The notes below the pieces were generated by a model. The model saw nothing but the letters and a program-made list of their open reading frames with translations. It did not search any database and was not told where the DNA came from. 64,000 nucleotides of DNA from Sphingomonas sp. So64.6b (lineage in GTDB: Bacteria; Pseudomonadota; Alphaproteobacteria; Sphingomonadales; Sphingomonadaceae), in the NCBI RefSeq assembly GCF_014171475.1, contig NZ_CP048817.1:1240001-1304000 (forward strand), written 5' to 3'. This document shows, piece by piece, positions 44,804 through 54,433 of this stretch. The first letter of the stretch is position 1. Each line of letters starts with the position of its first letter. The translations under genes were made by a program, and so were the position numbers.

Positions 44804-45328
44804 TCAGGCTGCGGGCATCGAGGCCTGAATTGTCCCGATCCTCGCCGTTTCCATGTCCAGCTCGGCCTGCGCCGCCGCGCGCGCGGTTTCGAGCGCGGGG
44901 TAGGGCGGCTTGCCCTCCGCGGCGCGCGCTATCGTCGCATCTTCGAGTTCGGTCAGCGCTGCGGATGCAGTGGCGCGGAACACATCCAGTTCGGCCAGCG
45001 CGCTCTGCGCGTTGAGCCAGCGATCGCTGCCCACCGGCTGGCCCTGCGCTGCCTTGGCCAGCGCCTCGGCCTTGGTCGCGCCGATCGCGAAGTCCTTCTT
45101 CGCGCCATCGAGGCTGGCGACCGTAACGGCAATGCGCTTGTCCAGCGCCGGATCGGGTTCCGCCGTCGCGACCGGCGCGACAGGCGGTTCGGCATCGCTG
45201 CGCGATTCGATCGGTCGCGGCAGCAGCGACGGGTAATGCATCGCTCGCTGTTGGGCGCAGCCCGAAGCGGTCAGGGCGAAGCCGGCAAATGCGGCAAGGC
45301 GAAGCGTCGTTTTGGGGTGCATCATCAC
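44804..45328 (-). CDS. Lipoprotein of unknown function
   Basis: A 174-residue product with three Met codons at the start (45328, 45325 or 45322). A lipoprotein signal peptide is visible: KTTLRLAAFAGFALTASGCA, where the lipobox TASGC predicts lipidation at Cys. The rest is Ala/Asp-rich, with two amphipathic helical stretches (DKRIAVTVASLDGAKKDFAIG and ARAAAQAELDMETARIGTI). No family is recognised. It lies one base from the end of the MFS fusion gene, with which it converges. Confidence 0.7.
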   Translation of the reverse strand: MMMHPKTTLRLAAFAGFALTASGCAQQRAMHYPSLLPRPIESRSDAEPPVAPVATAEPDPALDKRIAVTVASLDGAKKDFAIGATKAEALAKAAQGQPVGSDRWLNAQSALAELDVFRATASAALTELEDATIARAAEGKPPYPALETARAAAQAELDMETARIGTIQASMPAA

Positions 45329-45410
45329 TTATTGCTCTATGCGTCGCATTCGTCGTGCGCAACGCACTTGCGCCGCGCGGATCATGCCTCTATCAGCCCC
45401 CTTCCAGTGC

Positions 45411-45487
45411 GCACCCGTAGCTCAGCTGGATAGAGCATCAGACTACGAATCTGAGGGTCGGGCGTTCGAATCGCTCCGGGTGCGCCA
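45411..45487 (+). tRNA. tRNA-Arg (anticodon ACG)
   Basis: 77 bases: acceptor GCACCCG with CGGGTGC, D-arm GCTCAGCTGGATAGAGC, anticodon stem-loop CAGA-CTACGAA-TCTG giving ACG, a T-arm GGGCG-TTCGAAT-CGCTC with one G-U pair, and an encoded CCA. ACG reads CGT/CGC/CGA codons when A34 is edited to inosine. Confidence 0.96.
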
Positions 45488-45512
45488 ATTTTTCCTTGGC
45501 GAAAATAGACGG

Positions 45513-47177
45513 TCAATTGTCCGCCAGATACTGGTGGATCTGGGCTACGACGGTCGCGCCTTCGCCGATCGCGCCGCCGACGCGCTTGACCGATCCCGCC
45601 CGCACGTCACCGATCGCGAAGACGCCCGGCACGCTGGTCTGCAGCGTCAGGACGTTCTGCCCCGTCGCGACGAAGCCCTTTTCGTCGGGCAGCACCGCGC
45701 ACTCGCCAAGCCACTCGGTTGCCGGATCGGCGCCGATGAACAGGAACAGGTTGCGGATCGGCGCTTCGGTGGTTTCGCCCGAATCGCGGTTGCGCCATGA
45801 CACGCGTTCCAGTCCCACCGCGCTGCCTTCGAGCGCGACGACTTCGGTCCGGCTCATCAATTCGATTCGCGGATTGGCCGCGATGCGGTCGATCAGATAA
45901 CGCGACATTGTCGCGGCGAGCCCGTCGCCGCGCACCATCATGCGCACCTTGGCGGCGTGGCCCGCCAGATAGACCGCTGCCTGACCCGCCGAATTGCCGC
46001 CGCCGACCAGGATCACTTCCTGCTGGCTGCAGAATTGTGCTTCGACCGGCGACGCCCAATACCAGATGCCGCGCCCTTCGAACTCTGCCAGGCGATCGAG
46101 ATTGGGCTGGCGATACCGCGCGCCCGAAGCAATCACGACACTGCGCGAGCGATAGATCCGGCCGTCATCGATATGCAGACGGTGAATCCCGTCCGCATCG
46201 CTGCATTCGAGCGTCTTGACCTGCGCGGGAATGGCGATCTCGGCGCCGAATTTCTGCGCCTGGACGAAGCCGCGCGCGGTCAGTGCCAGACCGGTGATGC
46301 CGGTCGGGAAACCGAAATAATTCTCGATCCGCGCACTCGCGCCCGCCTGGCCGCCAAAGCCGCGCGCATCGAGCACGATCACCGACAGGCCTTCGGACGC
46401 GGCATAGACCGCGCTGGCCAAGCCTGCCGGACCGGCGCCGACGATCGCGACGTCATAGACGCACCCACAGTCGGGCGTGCCGATCATGCCCGTCGCCCTG
46501 GCGATATCGGTGTCGGTCGGGTTTCGCAGGACCTGGCCGTCGGGCAGGATCGCCAGCGGCCAATCCGTCGCCGCGGGATGAAGATGCGCGACGATGTCCG
46601 CCGCCTCGTCATCGCTCGCCGGATCGAGCGACCGGAAGGGCAAGCCGTTGCGGCGCAGGAAACCCGCAAGGCGGATGCGCCCCGGGTCGTCGCCCGGCGC
46701 GATCAATATAGGCCCGCCCGCGGCGGTGTCGATCAGGCTGGTTCGGCGCAGGATCAGCGCGCGCATGATCCGCTCGCCGAGATCGGCCTCCGCGACGATC
46801 AGCGCACGTAAATCGGCCGGTTTGAGGATCAGTGCCTCAACAGGCTCGGCCGCGTCCGCGTCGACCAGGGCGGGACGACCGGACAGGCTGGAGATTTCGC
46901 CGATCAGCGATCCAGCGCCATGGTCTACGATGGGGCTGACATGGCCCGCGCCGTCGTGCTGGACGATCGATACGCGCCCCGACAGCACGACCATCAGCCC
47001 AACGCCGCGATCGCCCGTCGCGAAGAGTCGCTCGCCCGCTTGAAACGCGCGCCGCCCGCCAAAACGGGCGACACGGGCAATGTCGTCTGCCGAAAGAATG
47101 GGGAACATCTGCTCGCGGCGCTGTACCGAAACGGGGGCCGGCGTCGCGTCGCCAGGATCGTCGGGCGTTACAGCCAT
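45513..47177 (-). CDS. cNMP-binding-domain FAD/NAD(P)-dependent oxidoreductase (thioredoxin-reductase-like)
   Basis: A 554-residue fusion. Residues about 25-145 are a cyclic-nucleotide-binding-type domain (FPILSADDIARVARFGGRRAF, LMVVLSGRVSIVQHDG, SLIGEISSLSGRPALVDADA). Residues about 240-554 are a thioredoxin-reductase-like flavoprotein: YDVAIVGAGPAGLASAVYAASEG, GGQAGASARIENYFGFP, EVILVGGGNSAGQAAVYLA, and GVFAIGDVRAGSVKRVG. The redox CxxC is absent: WASP stands at its place. It therefore cannot act as a classical thioredoxin reductase. ATG 47177 overlaps corA by 10 bases. Confidence 0.9.
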   Translation of the reverse strand: MAVTPDDPGDATPAPVSVQRREQMFPILSADDIARVARFGGRRAFQAGERLFATGDRGVGLMVVLSGRVSIVQHDGAGHVSPIVDHGAGSLIGEISSLSGRPALVDADAAEPVEALILKPADLRALIVAEADLGERIMRALILRRTSLIDTAAGGPILIAPGDDPGRIRLAGFLRRNGLPFRSLDPASDDEAADIVAHLHPAATDWPLAILPDGQVLRNPTDTDIARATGMIGTPDCGCVYDVAIVGAGPAGLASAVYAASEGLSVIVLDARGFGGQAGASARIENYFGFPTGITGLALTARGFVQAQKFGAEIAIPAQVKTLECSDADGIHRLHIDDGRIYRSRSVVIASGARYRQPNLDRLAEFEGRGIWYWASPVEAQFCSQQEVILVGGGNSAGQAAVYLAGHAAKVRMMVRGDGLAATMSRYLIDRIAANPRIELMSRTEVVALEGSAVGLERVSWRNRDSGETTEAPIRNLFLFIGADPATEWLGECAVLPDEKGFVATGQNVLTLQTSVPGVFAIGDVRAGSVKRVGGAIGEGATVVAQIHQYLADN

Positions 47178-48136
47178 TTCACGCGCCGGAACTGGGCATA
47201 AAGGGCGGTGCAGAGCGTCAGGATCACCCCGACGGTGATGAAATAGCCATATCGGGTCTTGAGTTCGGGCATATATTCGAAATTCATGCCGTAAATGCCG
47301 GCGATCGCGGTCGGCACGGCAAGGATCGCCGCCCAGGCCGCGAGCTGGCGGGTGATCGCACTCTGGCGCTGCTGTTCGAGCAATGTGCTCACTTCGAACA
47401 CCGATGTCAGGACGTCACGCAAGCCGCCGGTCATATTCTCGACCCGCCGGACATGATCGAGCACGTCCTTGAAATACGGCTTGGTCTCGACATCGATGCA
47501 CGGCACGTCGAGATTGAACAGCTTGCTCATGACCTCGCCCATCGGGCCGATGATGCGCTGGAACCGGATCACCTCGCGGCGCAAGGTGAACAATCGTTTC
47601 GTATCGTCATGCGAGAGTGACGCGTCGAGCGTCTGCGTTTCGATCTCGAGCACCTCTTCCTCGATCGTTTCGACGATCGGCAGGTAACCATCGACGATGA
47701 AATCGAGAATGGCGTGGAGCACATAATCGACGCCGTGACGGAGCAAATTGGGTGCGGCCTCGAGATGCGCGCGCAGCTCGCTATGCGCGCGGGCGGAGCC
47801 GTGACGGACGGAAATGATGTGGTTGGGGCCGACGAAGATCGAGGTCTCGCCATAATCGATCTTGTCGCCGGTCAGATGCGCGGTGCGCGCGACGACGAAC
47901 AGCTGGTCGCCATAGATATCGATCTTGGGCAGTTGGTGCTTGTTCTGCGCGTCCTCGACCGCGAGCGGATGCAGGCCGAACTTTTCCTGCAGCGTCTCGA
48001 GTTCGGCATCGGTCGGTTCGTAGAGACCGATCCACACAAACTCCTTCTTGTCGCCATTGCATGGCGTCGGCTCGTCGATGGAGATCGGCTGGATGCGCTT
48101 GCCATCGCGGTAGAGAAAGGCGGCGACTACGCTCAC
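47168..48136 (-). CDS. corA: Magnesium/cobalt transporter CorA
   Basis: A 322-residue CorA family protein with a long cytoplasmic N-terminal domain rich in coiled-coil (LPIVETIEEEVLEIETQTLDAS) and two C-terminal membrane helices (ITRQLAAWAAILAVPTAIAG, GYFITVGVILTLCTALYAQ) separated by the signature GMN in IYGMNFEYMPE. It transports Mg2+ and perhaps Co2+/Ni2+ as a pentamer. GTG 48136 is chosen since GAGG is 5 bases upstream; a TTG at 48175 or GTG at 48142 would give longer forms. It overlaps the downstream flavoprotein gene. Confidence 0.92.
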   Translation of the reverse strand: MSVVAAFLYRDGKRIQPISIDEPTPCNGDKKEFVWIGLYEPTDAELETLQEKFGLHPLAVEDAQNKHQLPKIDIYGDQLFVVARTAHLTGDKIDYGETSIFVGPNHIISVRHGSARAHSELRAHLEAAPNLLRHGVDYVLHAILDFIVDGYLPIVETIEEEVLEIETQTLDASLSHDDTKRLFTLRREVIRFQRIIGPMGEVMSKLFNLDVPCIDVETKPYFKDVLDHVRRVENMTGGLRDVLTSVFEVSTLLEQQRQSAITRQLAAWAAILAVPTAIAGIYGMNFEYMPELKTRYGYFITVGVILTLCTALYAQFRRVKWL

Positions 48137-48235
48137 TTGCACCTCGTTCGACGTGGGTTGGCGTGGAAGTAGCAAAGCCTGCGCAAAACGTCTCGCTCCG
48201 AAATGCGCTCAGGCGATGGCTGAAACCGGTTCGCC

Positions 48236-48991
48236 TCAGTCCAGATCGGCCTCCCGGATCGCCGTGAGAACGCTTTCGGCGAGCTCCGCGCGGCAGATCA
48301 GCAGATCGGGGAGCAGTGGGTTGAGGCAATTGTAGACCAGTGCGCTGCCGTCGATCCGCGAGGCATGCAGCCCGGCGGCCAAGGCAACGGCCACGGGCGC
48401 GCAATTGTCCCATTCATACTGGCCGCCGGCATGGAGGTAGATGTCGGCGCGGCCCTCGACCACCGCCATCGCCTTGGCGCCGGCTGAACCCATCGGGATC
48501 ATCTCGGCATCGAGCGCGGCGGCAACCGCCACCGCGACCGCCGGCGGGCGCGATCGGCTGACCACCATGCGCGGGCGGCCCGAGAGCGCCGGGTAAGCCG
48601 GTGGCGCATCGTCGGTGACGAAGACTTTATGCGAGGCGGGCAGCGCGACAGCGCCCGTCACCGGCGCGCCATCGATCGCTAGGCCGATATGCACCGCCCA
48701 ATCATCGCGTTCCTCGGAAAATTCGCGTGTCCCGTCGAGCGGATCGACCACCCAGACGCGCCGCGCCGAACATCGCGCCGAATTGTCGGCGGCTTCTTCG
48801 GACAGGATGAAGTCGTCGGGGCGCGCGGCCTTCAGATGCGCGATGATCGCGGCATTGGCCTGCACGTCGCCGCGCTTGCCCAGCGTCGCGCCCGAACAAT
48901 CGCCGGTGGCGCAGAGCTTGCGGAGCAATGCTCCCGCTTCGAGCGCAACGGCGCGGGCGAGTTCGGCATCGGTCTGGACAGGCAGGGTCAC
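48236..48991 (-). CDS. cysQ: 3'(2'),5'-bisphosphate nucleotidase CysQ
   Basis: CysQ hydrolyses 3'-phosphoadenosine 5'-phosphate to AMP in sulfate assimilation. The family motifs are present: [13 protein letters not shown] (metal-binding DPLDG-T), an SEEAADNS acidic cluster before it, and [18 protein letters not shown] (WD). The GTG at 48991 gives 251 residues and overlaps the cysNC stop as GTGA, with GGAG 11 bases before; an ATG five codons upstream (49006) is the alternative. It is the third gene of cysD-cysNC-cysQ. Confidence 0.93.
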   Translation of the reverse strand: MTLPVQTDAELARAVALEAGALLRKLCATGDCSGATLGKRGDVQANAAIIAHLKAARPDDFILSEEAADNSARCSARRVWVVDPLDGTREFSEERDDWAVHIGLAIDGAPVTGAVALPASHKVFVTDDAPPAYPALSGRPRMVVSRSRPPAVAVAVAAALDAEMIPMGSAGAKAMAVVEGRADIYLHAGGQYEWDNCAPVAVALAAGLHASRIDGSALVYNCLNPLLPDLLICRAELAESVLTAIREADLD

Positions 48992-50910
48992 AGATCGGGA
49001 CTCCATACGCCCATGATATGCTCGACGATGCGTTCCGCCGCCGCTTCTGGGCTCTCGCGCACCGTATCGATGCGAATGTCGGGATTGACCGGCGCCTCAT
49101 AGGGGCTGGAGATGCCGGTGAAATTGGCGATCGCGCCGCTGCGGGCCTTGGCATAAAGCCCCTTCACGTCGCGCGCTTCGGCCAGCTCCAGCGGGGTATC
49201 GACGAACACCTCGACGAATTCGCCATAGGGCATCATGCCGCGCACCAGGTCGCGCTCGGCACGGAACGGCGAGATGAACGCGGTGAGTACGATCAGCCCG
49301 GCATCGGTCATCAGCTTGGCGACCTCTCCGACGCGGCGGATATTCTCAATCCGGTCGGCATCGGTGAAGCCGAGATCCTTGTTGAGGCCGTGGCGGATAT
49401 TATCGCCGTCGAGCAGGAAGCTGTGGCGGCCAAGCGCATGCAGTTTCTTCTCGACCAGATTGGCGATGGTCGATTTGCCCGACCCGGACAGGCCGGTGAA
49501 CCAGAGCAATTTGGCGGTCTGGCCCTTTTGCGCGGCATGCGCGGCGCGGGTGATGTCGATCGCTTGCCAATGCACATCCTGCGACCGGCGCAGCGCAAAA
49601 CTAAGTGTGCCCGCCGCGACGGTCGCATTGGTCAGCTTGTCGATCAGGATGAACCCGCCGAGATCGGTCGAGTCCGCATAGGGTTCGAACACGATCGGCC
49701 GGTCGGTATAGACCTCGGTCACGCCAATATCGTTGAGGCCGAGCGTCTTGACCGATAATTCGGCGAGCGTGTTGACGTCGATCGCGTGGCGCGGCTGCTG
49801 GATCGTCGCGCTGACCGTCTGCGTCGCGAGCTTGAGCCAATAGGCGCGGCCGGGCAGCAACGGCTCTTCCGCCATCCATACCAAAGTCGCCTGGAACTGG
49901 TCGGCCACTTGCGGTGGCGCATCGGCGGTGACGATGACATCGCCGCGCGAGCAATCGATCTCGTCGGTGAGCGTCAGGGTCACCGACTGACCGGCCATCG
50001 CTTCTGAAAGGTCGCCATCCATCGTGACGATGCGCGCGATGCTGCTGGTGCGGCCCGAGGGCAGCACGCGTATCTTGTCGCCCGGCTTGATCGACCCGCT
50101 CGCAACCAGCCCGGCGAAACCGCGAAAGTCGAGATCGGGACGATTGACCCATTGCACCGGCATGCGGAACGGGCGCGCCCGCGCCGCATCTCCTTCAAGA
50201 TCGATCGTCTCGAGATGTTCGATCAGCGCCGGGCCGGTGTACCAGGGCATCGCGGTCGAGCGGCTGGCGATATTGTCACCGGCAAGACCCGAAAGCGGGA
50301 TCGCCGCGAAAGCTTCGATGCCGATCGAGGAGGCGAATTCGCGATAATCGGCGACGATCTCATCGAACACGACCTGGCGGTAATCGACCAGATCCATCTT
50401 GTTCACCGCCAGTACAATGTGCCGGATACCAATGAGATGCGCGAGGAAGCTGTGGCGCCGTGTCTGGGTCAGCACGCCCTTGCGCGCGTCGATCAGGATC
50501 ACCGCACAATCGGCGGTCGATGCGCCGGTGACCATGTTGCGGGTATATTGTTCGTGACCCGGCGTGTCGGCGACGATGAACTTGCGTTTCTCGGTTGCGA
50601 AGAAGCGGTAGGCGACATCGATCGTGATGCCCTGTTCGCGCTCGGCGGCGAGGCCGTCGACCAGCAGCGCGAAATCGATATTCTGCCCCTGCGTCCCCAC
50701 GCGCTTGCTATCGGCCTCGAGCGCGGCAAGCTGGTCCTCGAAGATCATCTTCGAATCGTAGAGCAAGCGCCCGATCAGCGTGGATTTTCCGTCATCGACC
50801 GAGCCGCAGGTGATGAAGCGCAGCAGCGACTTGCGCTGATGCAGCGCGAGATATTCGGTGATGTCCGATGCGATGAGATCGTCGGGCCGGAAGGAGGAAA
50901 CGGTCGCCAT
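48988..50910 (-). CDS. cysNC: Bifunctional sulfate adenylyltransferase subunit 1 / adenylylsulfate kinase
   Basis: A 640-residue fusion. The N-terminal GTPase (CysN) has G1 [16 protein letters not shown], the G3 DTPGHEQYT and G4 NKMDL, and elongation-factor-like domains. The C-terminal APS kinase (CysC) has P-loop [19 protein letters not shown] and [17 protein letters not shown]. With CysD it makes APS and then PAPS. The fusion replaces separate cysN and cysC genes. It starts one base inside the cysD stop and overlaps cysQ. Confidence 0.97.
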   Translation of the reverse strand: MATVSSFRPDDLIASDITEYLALHQRKSLLRFITCGSVDDGKSTLIGRLLYDSKMIFEDQLAALEADSKRVGTQGQNIDFALLVDGLAAEREQGITIDVAYRFFATEKRKFIVADTPGHEQYTRNMVTGASTADCAVILIDARKGVLTQTRRHSFLAHLIGIRHIVLAVNKMDLVDYRQVVFDEIVADYREFASSIGIEAFAAIPLSGLAGDNIASRSTAMPWYTGPALIEHLETIDLEGDAARARPFRMPVQWVNRPDLDFRGFAGLVASGSIKPGDKIRVLPSGRTSSIARIVTMDGDLSEAMAGQSVTLTLTDEIDCSRGDVIVTADAPPQVADQFQATLVWMAEEPLLPGRAYWLKLATQTVSATIQQPRHAIDVNTLAELSVKTLGLNDIGVTEVYTDRPIVFEPYADSTDLGGFILIDKLTNATVAAGTLSFALRRSQDVHWQAIDITRAAHAAQKGQTAKLLWFTGLSGSGKSTIANLVEKKLHALGRHSFLLDGDNIRHGLNKDLGFTDADRIENIRRVGEVAKLMTDAGLIVLTAFISPFRAERDLVRGMMPYGEFVEVFVDTPLELAEARDVKGLYAKARSGAIANFTGISSPYEAPVNPDIRIDTVRESPEAAAERIVEHIMGVWSPDL

Positions 50911-51812
50911 CAGAAATACCCCTCCGCCTTCTTTTTCTCCATGCTCGCGCTCTGATCATGGTCGATCGCGCGGCCCTGACGCTCGCTTGTAGTGGTCAGG
51001 AGCATTTCTTGAATCACTTCGGGCAATGTCGCCGCGCTACTCTCGACCGCGCCGGTCAGCGGGTAGCAGCCAAGCGTGCGGAAACGGATCGAACGCTCGA
51101 CCGGCACTTCGCCGGGGCGCAACCGGAAGCGGTCGTCATCGACCATCAGCAGCAGCCCGTCGCGCTCGACCGTCGGGCGTGGCGCGGCGAGATAGAGCGG
51201 GACGATCTCAATGCCCTCGGCAAGGATGTACTGCCAGATATCGAGTTCGGTCCAGTTGGACAGCGGGAAGACGCGGAAGCTTTCGCCCTTCGCCTTGCGC
51301 GTATTGTACAGCCGCCAGAGTTCGGGGCGCTGGTTCTTCGGGTCCCAGCGTTGATGCGCGGAACGGAAGCTGAAGATGCGCTCCTTGGCGCGGCTCTTCT
51401 CCTCGTCGCGTCGCGCGCCGCCGAATGCCGCGTCATAGCCGCCGGCTTCGAGCGCCTGTTTCAGCCCCTCGGTCTTCCACAGATCGGTGTGCAGGCTGCC
51501 ATGATCGAACGGGTTGATCCCGCGCGCCTCGGCGTCGGGATTCTTATGCACGATCAGCTTCATGCCGGCATCGGCTGCGGCACGATCGCGCAGCGCGTAC
51601 ATGTCGCGGAATTTCCACGTCGTATCGACATGGAGCAAAGCGAAGGGCGGGGGGGCCGGGAAGAACGCCTTCTTGGCCAGATGCAGCATCACCGCCGAAT
51701 CCTTGCCGACCGAATAAAGCATCACCGGGCGCTCGGCCTCGGCGACCACTTCGCGCATGATGTGGATGCTCTCGGCTTCGAGGCGCTGAAGATGGGTGAG
51801 GGACGAGTTCAT
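50910..51812 (-). CDS. cysD: Sulfate adenylyltransferase subunit 2
   Basis: CysD, with CysN, forms APS from sulfate and ATP. The 300-residue protein is of the PP-loop ATP pyrophosphatase type: [21 protein letters not shown] (SxGKDS), [43 protein letters not shown]. The end [16 protein letters not shown] is typical. It begins the coupled cysD-cysNC-cysQ group. Confidence 0.97.
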   Translation of the reverse strand: MNSSLTHLQRLEAESIHIMREVVAEAERPVMLYSVGKDSAVMLHLAKKAFFPAPPPFALLHVDTTWKFRDMYALRDRAAADAGMKLIVHKNPDAEARGINPFDHGSLHTDLWKTEGLKQALEAGGYDAAFGGARRDEEKSRAKERIFSFRSAHQRWDPKNQRPELWRLYNTRKAKGESFRVFPLSNWTELDIWQYILAEGIEIVPLYLAAPRPTVERDGLLLMVDDDRFRLRPGEVPVERSIRFRTLGCYPLTGAVESSAATLPEVIQEMLLTTTSERQGRAIDHDQSASMEKKKAEGYF

Positions 51813-51881
51813 TGACGCCGCAGATAGTGGCGAATTGCTGCCGTGCGATCAACTTATGCTGTTGGGCCTTAAAGCTGAGGG

Positions 51882-52100
51882 TCAGTCGGCCTGTTGCCGC
51901 TCGATCGAATCGAGGACTCGCGCCCCCGCCATGAACACCGCGATCGGGCAGACCGAGAAGAGCAGCCAGCCCCCGAAGCCGGGATATTGGTGCAGATAAT
52001 GCTCCCCGCGTTCGACCGCGCCCATGCCCAGGCCGTAGATGACCAGAAAGGCCTCGAACTTGGTCTTGATGACGAACAGCTTGGCGAATTTGGTCCACAT
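51882..52100 (-). CDS. Small membrane protein of unknown function
   Basis: 72 residues from ATG 52100 (MWTKFAKLFVIKTKFEAFLV): a basic/aromatic start, a membrane-associated segment (EAFLVIYGLGMGAVERGEHY), and a predicted helix (YPGFGGWLLFSVCPIAVFMAG). A TTG at 52112 would add 4 residues. No family name recalled. It lies alone between cysD and astB in an otherwise plain region. Confidence 0.65.
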   Translation of the reverse strand: MWTKFAKLFVIKTKFEAFLVIYGLGMGAVERGEHYLHQYPGFGGWLLFSVCPIAVFMAGARVLDSIERQQAD

Positions 52101-52175
52101 GCCAATCGTCAAGCAAGCTGCGGACCAATGGCGGAAATGCGCGGTTTCGTTTTAACAAATATGGTTACCTGTTAA

Positions 52176-53420
52176 TTAATCCGACAGTCCAAGCGCCTCG
52201 AGCAGTGCCTCGCGCGCGCGCTCGATCGTGGCGATCAGCGCCGGATCGGCGATCATGGCGGAATCGATCCGCTCGGGCCAATGTGCCTCGACCACCGCGG
52301 CGATGCGGTCGAGCCTGGCATTGTCGACGAGGAAGCGGGGGTCGACCCTGGCCGGGTCGCACACGACGCGCAGGCGCAGACAGGCCGGGCCGCCGCCATT
52401 GGCCATCGACTGGCGCACATCGACCACTTCGAGATGGCGGATGGGGCCATTGCCCGCGACCATTTCCTGCAGCCAGGACCACACCGCGGCGTTCTCGCGC
52501 GCTTCCTCGGGAAGGATCAGCGCCATGCCGCCCGAGGGCAAGGTGACGAGCTGGGCATTGAACAGATAGGATGAGACCGCGTCGGCTAGGCTAACTCGTG
52601 CGGCCGGGACCTCGACGATCTCGACCTCGGGCAGGCGCTCGCGCAATTCCTGGTAGAAGCTTTCCTTATCCTCGAATGCCAGTTCATGGGCGAACAGGAC
52701 GCGCTCGTTCGCGACCGCCACCACGTCGTTATGGAACGCACCGGCGGCGATCGCGGCTTCGGATTGCGCGACGAACAGGGTGCGCGCCGGATCGAGCCGG
52801 TGGCGGCGCGCGACGCTCGCGCTGGCTTCGCGGTGCTGGCGCGCGGGGAAGGGGCCGCCCGAGACGCCATAGACGAACACTTCGACGCCGGGCGCGCCAT
52901 GCTCGGCGCAGAGCCGCATATGGTTGGCCGCGCCTTCGTCGCCGAACGGCGCGGGAACCGGGCCGTGAACCACGAAAGCGGGATCGGCGAATGCCACGCG
53001 CAACTGGGCGAGCGTGCCCGCCCATTCATGGCTGCGATGCGGCATGGTCACGAGATTGGCGACGCTGAGATGGCAAAGGCCATCGACGGTGTCGGGCGCC
53101 GGGGAGACGGTGGCGGCATTGGCCGCCCACATCGCCGAAGCGGACAGCGCCTGCGCCTGCAGATGCGGTGCGGCCTCGGCATAGTTGGTCGCGAGGCTGT
53201 CCAGCCAGTCATGATCGGGGCGTACCAGCGGCAGCAATATGCCCTGAGTCAGGCCAAGCGCGATATTGGCGCGCATCTTGGCGATGCCCTCCAGCGCCGC
53301 AGCGCGCGGTTGCGATACCTTGCCCGCATTATTGGTCGCGGCGAGATTGCCCGGGCTGAGGCCGGCATAATTATGGCTTGGACCGATCAGGCCATCGAAA
53401 TTGATTTCGGTCAGCATCAC
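52176..53420 (-). CDS. astB: N-succinylarginine dihydrolase
   Basis: AstB hydrolyses N2-succinylarginine to N2-succinylornithine, CO2 and ammonia in the ammonia-producing arginine catabolic pathway. The 414-residue enzyme has EINFDGLIGPSHNYAGLSPGNLAATNN at the N-terminus (start of the amidinotransferase-like fold), WAANAATVSPAPDT, AFHNDVVAVANERVLF (catalytic His), and MANGGGPACLRLRV (Cys). It overlaps astA as ATGA. Confidence 0.95.
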   Translation of the reverse strand: MMLTEINFDGLIGPSHNYAGLSPGNLAATNNAGKVSQPRAAALEGIAKMRANIALGLTQGILLPLVRPDHDWLDSLATNYAEAAPHLQAQALSASAMWAANAATVSPAPDTVDGLCHLSVANLVTMPHRSHEWAGTLAQLRVAFADPAFVVHGPVPAPFGDEGAANHMRLCAEHGAPGVEVFVYGVSGGPFPARQHREASASVARRHRLDPARTLFVAQSEAAIAAGAFHNDVVAVANERVLFAHELAFEDKESFYQELRERLPEVEIVEVPAARVSLADAVSSYLFNAQLVTLPSGGMALILPEEARENAAVWSWLQEMVAGNGPIRHLEVVDVRQSMANGGGPACLRLRVVCDPARVDPRFLVDNARLDRIAAVVEAHWPERIDSAMIADPALIATIERAREALLEALGLSD

Positions 53421-54433
53421 ACCCGCCCCGCATAGCTGACCGACGCGTCCGGCCCGATATCGAGCGCCTTTGCACAGGCCGGGTCGATCGCGATGCCGTC
53501 GCCGCTGGCACGAATACGGGCATGCGAGCAGCGGAAATCGGCGAGACGGCCGGTCGCGACCAGCGCCTGATCGCCGCCGTCCTCGTCGACCGCGGTGACC
53601 TTCGCCGTCACCGCCTCGCGGATCGTGCGGACATTGTCGGTCTTGGTGGTCATGGTCGGGCCGCCGTCGAAAATGTCGACATAACGCTCATAGGCGAAGC
53701 CTTCATTCTCCAGCATGCGCATCGCGGCACGGCCGGAGGGGTGCGGCAAGCCGATCGCGGCGCGCGCGCTTTCCGACAGCATCGCGGTGTAGATCGGATG
53801 CTGCGGGAACAGGTCGGCGATGAATTGGTGGCCGTGGATCGCGTTGAACTGATCCGCGTCCTGGAAATTCATGCCGAAGAAACGCCCGGCCAGCCCGTCC
53901 CAAAAGGGCGAGCCGCCGGCTTCGTCGATGATGCCGCGCAATTCCGCCAGGATGCGGTCGGCGAAACGCGCGCGATGCTGGGCGATGAACAGATAGCGGC
54001 TGCGCGCGAGCAGCATGCCGAGCCCGCCAGCGCGCTCGCCGGGGTGGAGGAACAGGCCGCCAACCTCGCTCGCGCCTTCGAGATCGGTGGTCAGCGCGAG
54101 ATTTTCCGCATGGAAGGTCCGGTTGAGTTCCTTGCTGTGTTGCGACAGCGTGCTCAATCGATAGCTGTAGAAAGGGAAGCGCTGACCGACCTGGCTGAAC
54201 AACTGGCAGGTGCCGCGCACTTCACCGGTCTCGACATTTTCGAGCACCAGCACGAACAGATCGTCGCCGAGCTTGTCATCGTCACGCGCAAAGGCCTGAT
54301 TGCTGCGATCGAGCTTGGTCTGCAGCGAGGTGCGGTCGGGCGGCAGATTGGTGAAGCCGCCGCCGGTCAGCTTGGCCATTTCGTACAGGGCCTGAAGGTC
54401 GCCATCGCCGGCGGCGCGGATGCGAAAGCTCAT
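53417..54433 (-). CDS. astA: Arginine N-succinyltransferase
   Basis: AstA transfers succinyl from succinyl-CoA to arginine, the first step of the AST pathway. The 338-residue protein has FRIRAAGDGDLQALYEMAKLTGGGFTNLP, TTDLEGASEVGGLFLHPGERAGGLG and NFQDADQFNAIHGHQFIADLFPQHPIY, all characteristic. ATG 54433 overlaps the M20 gene stop as ATGA and is chosen over upstream alternatives that read into that gene. Confidence 0.95.
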   Translation of the reverse strand: MSFRIRAAGDGDLQALYEMAKLTGGGFTNLPPDRTSLQTKLDRSNQAFARDDDKLGDDLFVLVLENVETGEVRGTCQLFSQVGQRFPFYSYRLSTLSQHSKELNRTFHAENLALTTDLEGASEVGGLFLHPGERAGGLGMLLARSRYLFIAQHRARFADRILAELRGIIDEAGGSPFWDGLAGRFFGMNFQDADQFNAIHGHQFIADLFPQHPIYTAMLSESARAAIGLPHPSGRAAMRMLENEGFAYERYVDIFDGGPTMTTKTDNVRTIREAVTAKVTAVDEDGGDQALVATGRLADFRCSHARIRASGDGIAIDPACAKALDIGPDASVSYAGRV

